The notes below the pieces were generated by a model that saw only the letters and a list, made by a program, of their open reading frames with translations, was not told the origin of the DNA and made no database searches. Positions 61,401 through 64,000 of a DNA stretch of 64,000 nt are shown piece by piece. Origin of the DNA: Phylloscopus collybita (Eukaryota; Chordata; Aves; Passeriformes; Phylloscopidae); assembly GCA_027886175.1 (NCBI GenBank), contig JAJNNQ010000075.1, positions 5,373,001 through 5,437,000 of the forward strand, read 5' to 3'. The translations under genes and the position numbers were made by a program. Numbering within the stretch: the stretch's first letter is position 1; each line of letters starts with the position of its first letter.

Positions 61401-62909
61401 ATTTCCCACATCTGGCATTTAACAAACTTGCTAAGGCAACATTGACTAAAGCCTATTTAAACACTGGTCCCTAGGAAGAAAACCTCATCACCAGTTGATT
61501 TGTTCTTTCTAGGAGTTTGTGATCCCAGGATCTGGACATGATTAACCTCATCAGTTTTTCAAAAATGAGCATTCAGATCTAAACCCAAAGAGTGTGAGGA
61601 GAGCAGCTTTTTTTTTTAAAACAGCTCTCATCTGAAGGTTTCCAAAGCTTTGCGGTGCTGGGCTACCTTGTTTCAAAAAATAATTCAAAAGCATCTCTCA
61701 AATTATGTCCCATATTTCAAGCCACAGGAGCTGTTCACATTTATTTCAACTGGAGCTCCGTGAAGGGATTGAGATCTTACAGCTCTCTGCTTCCCGAGCG
61801 CAGGTGAGTGAACACACAAAATGTTCAAAGAGAGCAGGCCAGACCCTGAAATTTTTAATCCAATGGAACTCCCATGCCCCAGTGAGAACTTTGCTAAGGT
61901 TAGGACTGCTAGACTTGGCTCAGCTCCAGTGCCAGATCTGTGAACTTTGCTTAGCTTCAGGGTAATTAGAGTTCAGAGGCACTAAGGTACTGCAGAGACT
62001 TCACTGCTGATAACCTGAGGCCATATCTTGAAGGTTTTCCTCCTTTTTTTCCCAGCACACAAGCAGGCAAACTTCCACTGACACTGGGAGCTGACTGCCT
62101 AAGCAAGCACATCATGGGAGGAGTCAAAAATGTGCTGCACAGAGTGTAGGGGGAGCTTTGCTGAATGGGATTTCACCTTTTACTTCAGATGAGGAAAAAT
62201 CTATCAAAAATTCTGGCCCTACACTAAGCTTTATTATTGAGGTATTAATAAAACCAATTAAAACAGCTCTACACTGTGTCCTCCATGGATATATTTCACT
62301 CTTTTCTGTAAGTCTTATCACTGTTGGTTAAATAAAATAGATAAGTAGTGTATAGAAAAATATTTCAATATTGTGCTATAAACGCTAATAATAATCTTAT
62401 TCTCTGTCCCGTGACAGTGAATGCACTTTGCATGTATGCAGTTCTAATAAAAAAGTGACTGTATCTTACATCTTTTTCAAATGTTGCCGCTATGAGAGCA
62501 ATTATAATGATGAAATATGTACACAGGAGATTTGATGATAGTGAAGTATTTCCTAAAAGTGTCCAGGTCTAAAAATGCAGCTCAGAACTTAAACAAGAAT
62601 GTCTTAAAACAAAAAGAGTGACACTAACAAGCTTAAATTTTCTTTAAGTGCTCCAGTTTTCAACTTTGTGCTGTTTAAGAAATCATATACTATATTTTAC
62701 TTTGAGTTATGGAGTATTAGATTATCTATTCTAGGAAACAGGCAAACTATGGGAGTTTTCGTCTTCATTAATGAACACACAGAGATGTCTCAAAGGAAGC
62801 AAGCATCCCTTTTGTTTTTTTCTTATTTCAGTATTATTCATAGTGTTAGGCAAAAACCGTTGGCATTTCAGAGTTGTAGAAGTTCACATGTATTTGATAT
62901 GTGCTAAAG
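58453..62909. other. Non-coding DNA, no gene seen
   Basis: Unique sequence. The 125-codon minus frame at 59094-59471 and the 82-codon plus frame at 59233-59481 occupy the same DNA on opposite strands and show no domain. Fragments near 59230 and 62075 resemble an old amniote repeat with a 'ca.tgggagct' core, but too little is left to assign. Confidence 0.5.
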
Positions 62910-63125
62910 AATAGAATCATAGAATCTGAAGAATGTAAAAGATTTCTGATCAACTTGGTGGCCTGCTCTGGAGTCACTGCAGCTGTTCCATCTCCTTCCT
63001 GTGCTGGGGACCCTGGAGCTGCAGGTGGGGTCTCATCAGAGCAGAGCAGAGGGGTAGAATCACTTCCCTTGGCCTGGTGCCCACGTGGCTTTTGATACAA
63101 CCCAGGATTACAATTTTGGGACAAA
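62910..63125 (-). mobile_element. CR1 LINE fragment with internal deletion
   Basis: The left end AATAGAATCATAGAATC is the complemented tail. Sequence then jumps to a block normally several hundred bases further in: 'cttggtggcctgctctggag', 'tccttcctgtgctggggacc', 'ggtggggtctcatcagagca', 'cttttgatacaacccaggat'. About 20 unassigned bases sit at the junction. The right border near 63125 is approximate. Confidence 0.87.
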
Positions 63126-64000
63126 GGACTTTCATATCATCCACTAACTCACAGTTAATATTGATAGCTGCACATGGGGTTATTAACTCTTCTTGAGCTG
63201 GAATCAGAGTAATACTAACTTCAGTTTTGTTGTCCAAAGGGGTAAATCCAAGGTTTGGTTGTTACACATCAAATTTGCTCACAGTACTGTGGCAGCAGCA
63301 TTTGCTCTGCAGGAAGATTGTCCAGGTAATTTCCAGTGGTGTGTTTTTGGAGAACTAAACTTGAACTCCACATGTGCTTCACTGTTTCTTTTTCTTTCCC
63401 ATTGATACCCATCTCTGAAACATGTTTTTGAACAATCAGAGCTTGGTCTCCCCTAGCATCCTCATGTCAGGATCAGATTCTGTGCTTCTGTGTGGCAAAC
63501 TCCATGCAAACAGTGTTGTGCAGCACATCCCTTGGCTCTGACTCCAAGGGCAAGGCAATGTGGGACAGGTGATTCTGCCACTGAGTTTCCTAAAGCCCTG
63601 CTGGGGAAGCTGGCCCTGCCACCACAAGCTGCATAACCAGACCTGTGCCAGGGTTAATGAGGTGCACAGAGGCAGGGTCATTAGCTGCCAGGAAGCCCTT
63701 ATTGGCACATTTCTGCTGCTTTTGGGATCCCAGCAGCCTTTCATAAGTCTAGGCATATCAGTTTCCTAGGAGCTAACTCAGTGTCTGCTTCTGCACAATC
63801 TCTATAAACCTTCTTTGAATCCTTATTAGCTCAGTTCATTAAAAAAAAAAAAAAATCCTGTTCTGGACTTCTATTGTTTAAAAGGCTAAAACCTGGAATT
63901 TGTTAATCATTATATTATTCCAATATATTTTCCAGCTACTGAGACAGGATACCTGAGTGTAAGTACATGGGTACATAGAAATCCTTGCTCTTTTAGTGAA
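63126..64000. other. Non-coding DNA with a GC-richer block at 63500-63740
   Basis: No recognised gene. The block at 63500-63740 is noticeably GC-richer than the rest and stays open on both strands (106 codons minus, 69 codons plus), without a recognisable protein. An A15-type run lies at 63841-63855. Confidence 0.5.

Overview
This window reads as AT-rich nuclear DNA from a bird, most likely a passerine. The call rests on the interspersed repeats. There are about 16 truncated CR1 LINE copies whose 3' ends carry the avian CATAGAATCATAGAAT / ATTCTGTGATTCTGTGA octamer repeats. There are also several solo LTRs of families typical of songbird genomes. This identification comes from recognising the families, not from a database search. 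No bacterial, viral or plasmid gene organisation is present. || I find no protein-coding exon, tRNA, rRNA or other RNA gene that I can support. All the open frames are short (187 codons at most). The longest ones lie inside LTRs or in low-complexity A/C tracts, so the stretch is best read as intergenic or deep-intronic DNA. || Layout. 1-1.4 kb: unique AT-rich DNA. 1.38-2.05 kb: a complete minus-strand solo LTR with 5-bp target-site duplications (TSDs), followed by CR1 ends at 2.25-2.42 and 3.64-3.79 kb. 5.6-7.7 kb: a 90-bp sequence, two CR1s and a complete plus-strand solo LTR (6764-7672) that carries a second copy of that 90-bp sequence. 7.7-17.2 kb: mostly unique DNA with CR1 fragments at 11.4 and 15.4 kb. 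17.2-17.8 kb: a second solo LTR related to the 6.8 kb one, with perfect GGGCC TSDs. 18.6-19.0 kb: a probable further LTR. 19-35.6 kb: mainly unique DNA with a 183-nt tract containing only A and C (21.3 kb), a CR1 (24.5 kb), a perfect 42-bp tandem duplication (28.4 kb), a C19 tract (29.6 kb) and an A42 tract (31.1 kb). 35.6-35.9 kb: two CR1 pieces in opposite orientation. 39.1-40.9 kb: a minus-strand ERV LTR broken by two later insertions, a CR1 and a complete solo LTR with 6-bp TSDs. 43.0, 44.3, 50.3 and 53.0 kb: CR1 ends. 49.0-49.7 kb: a 5'-damaged LTR with a TTA/CTA repeat expansion. 54.3-55.5 kb: a truncated LTR abutting a CR1 copy that keeps part of its reverse-transcriptase region but has a large internal deletion. 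55.5-64 kb: mostly unique DNA with short tandem repeats and one CR1 at 62.9 kb. || Nothing here looks like a new gene system. The most interesting structures record genome dynamics: the copy of an upstream sequence inside the 6.8 kb LTR, the nested LTR stack at 39-41 kb, and the long pure A/C tract.
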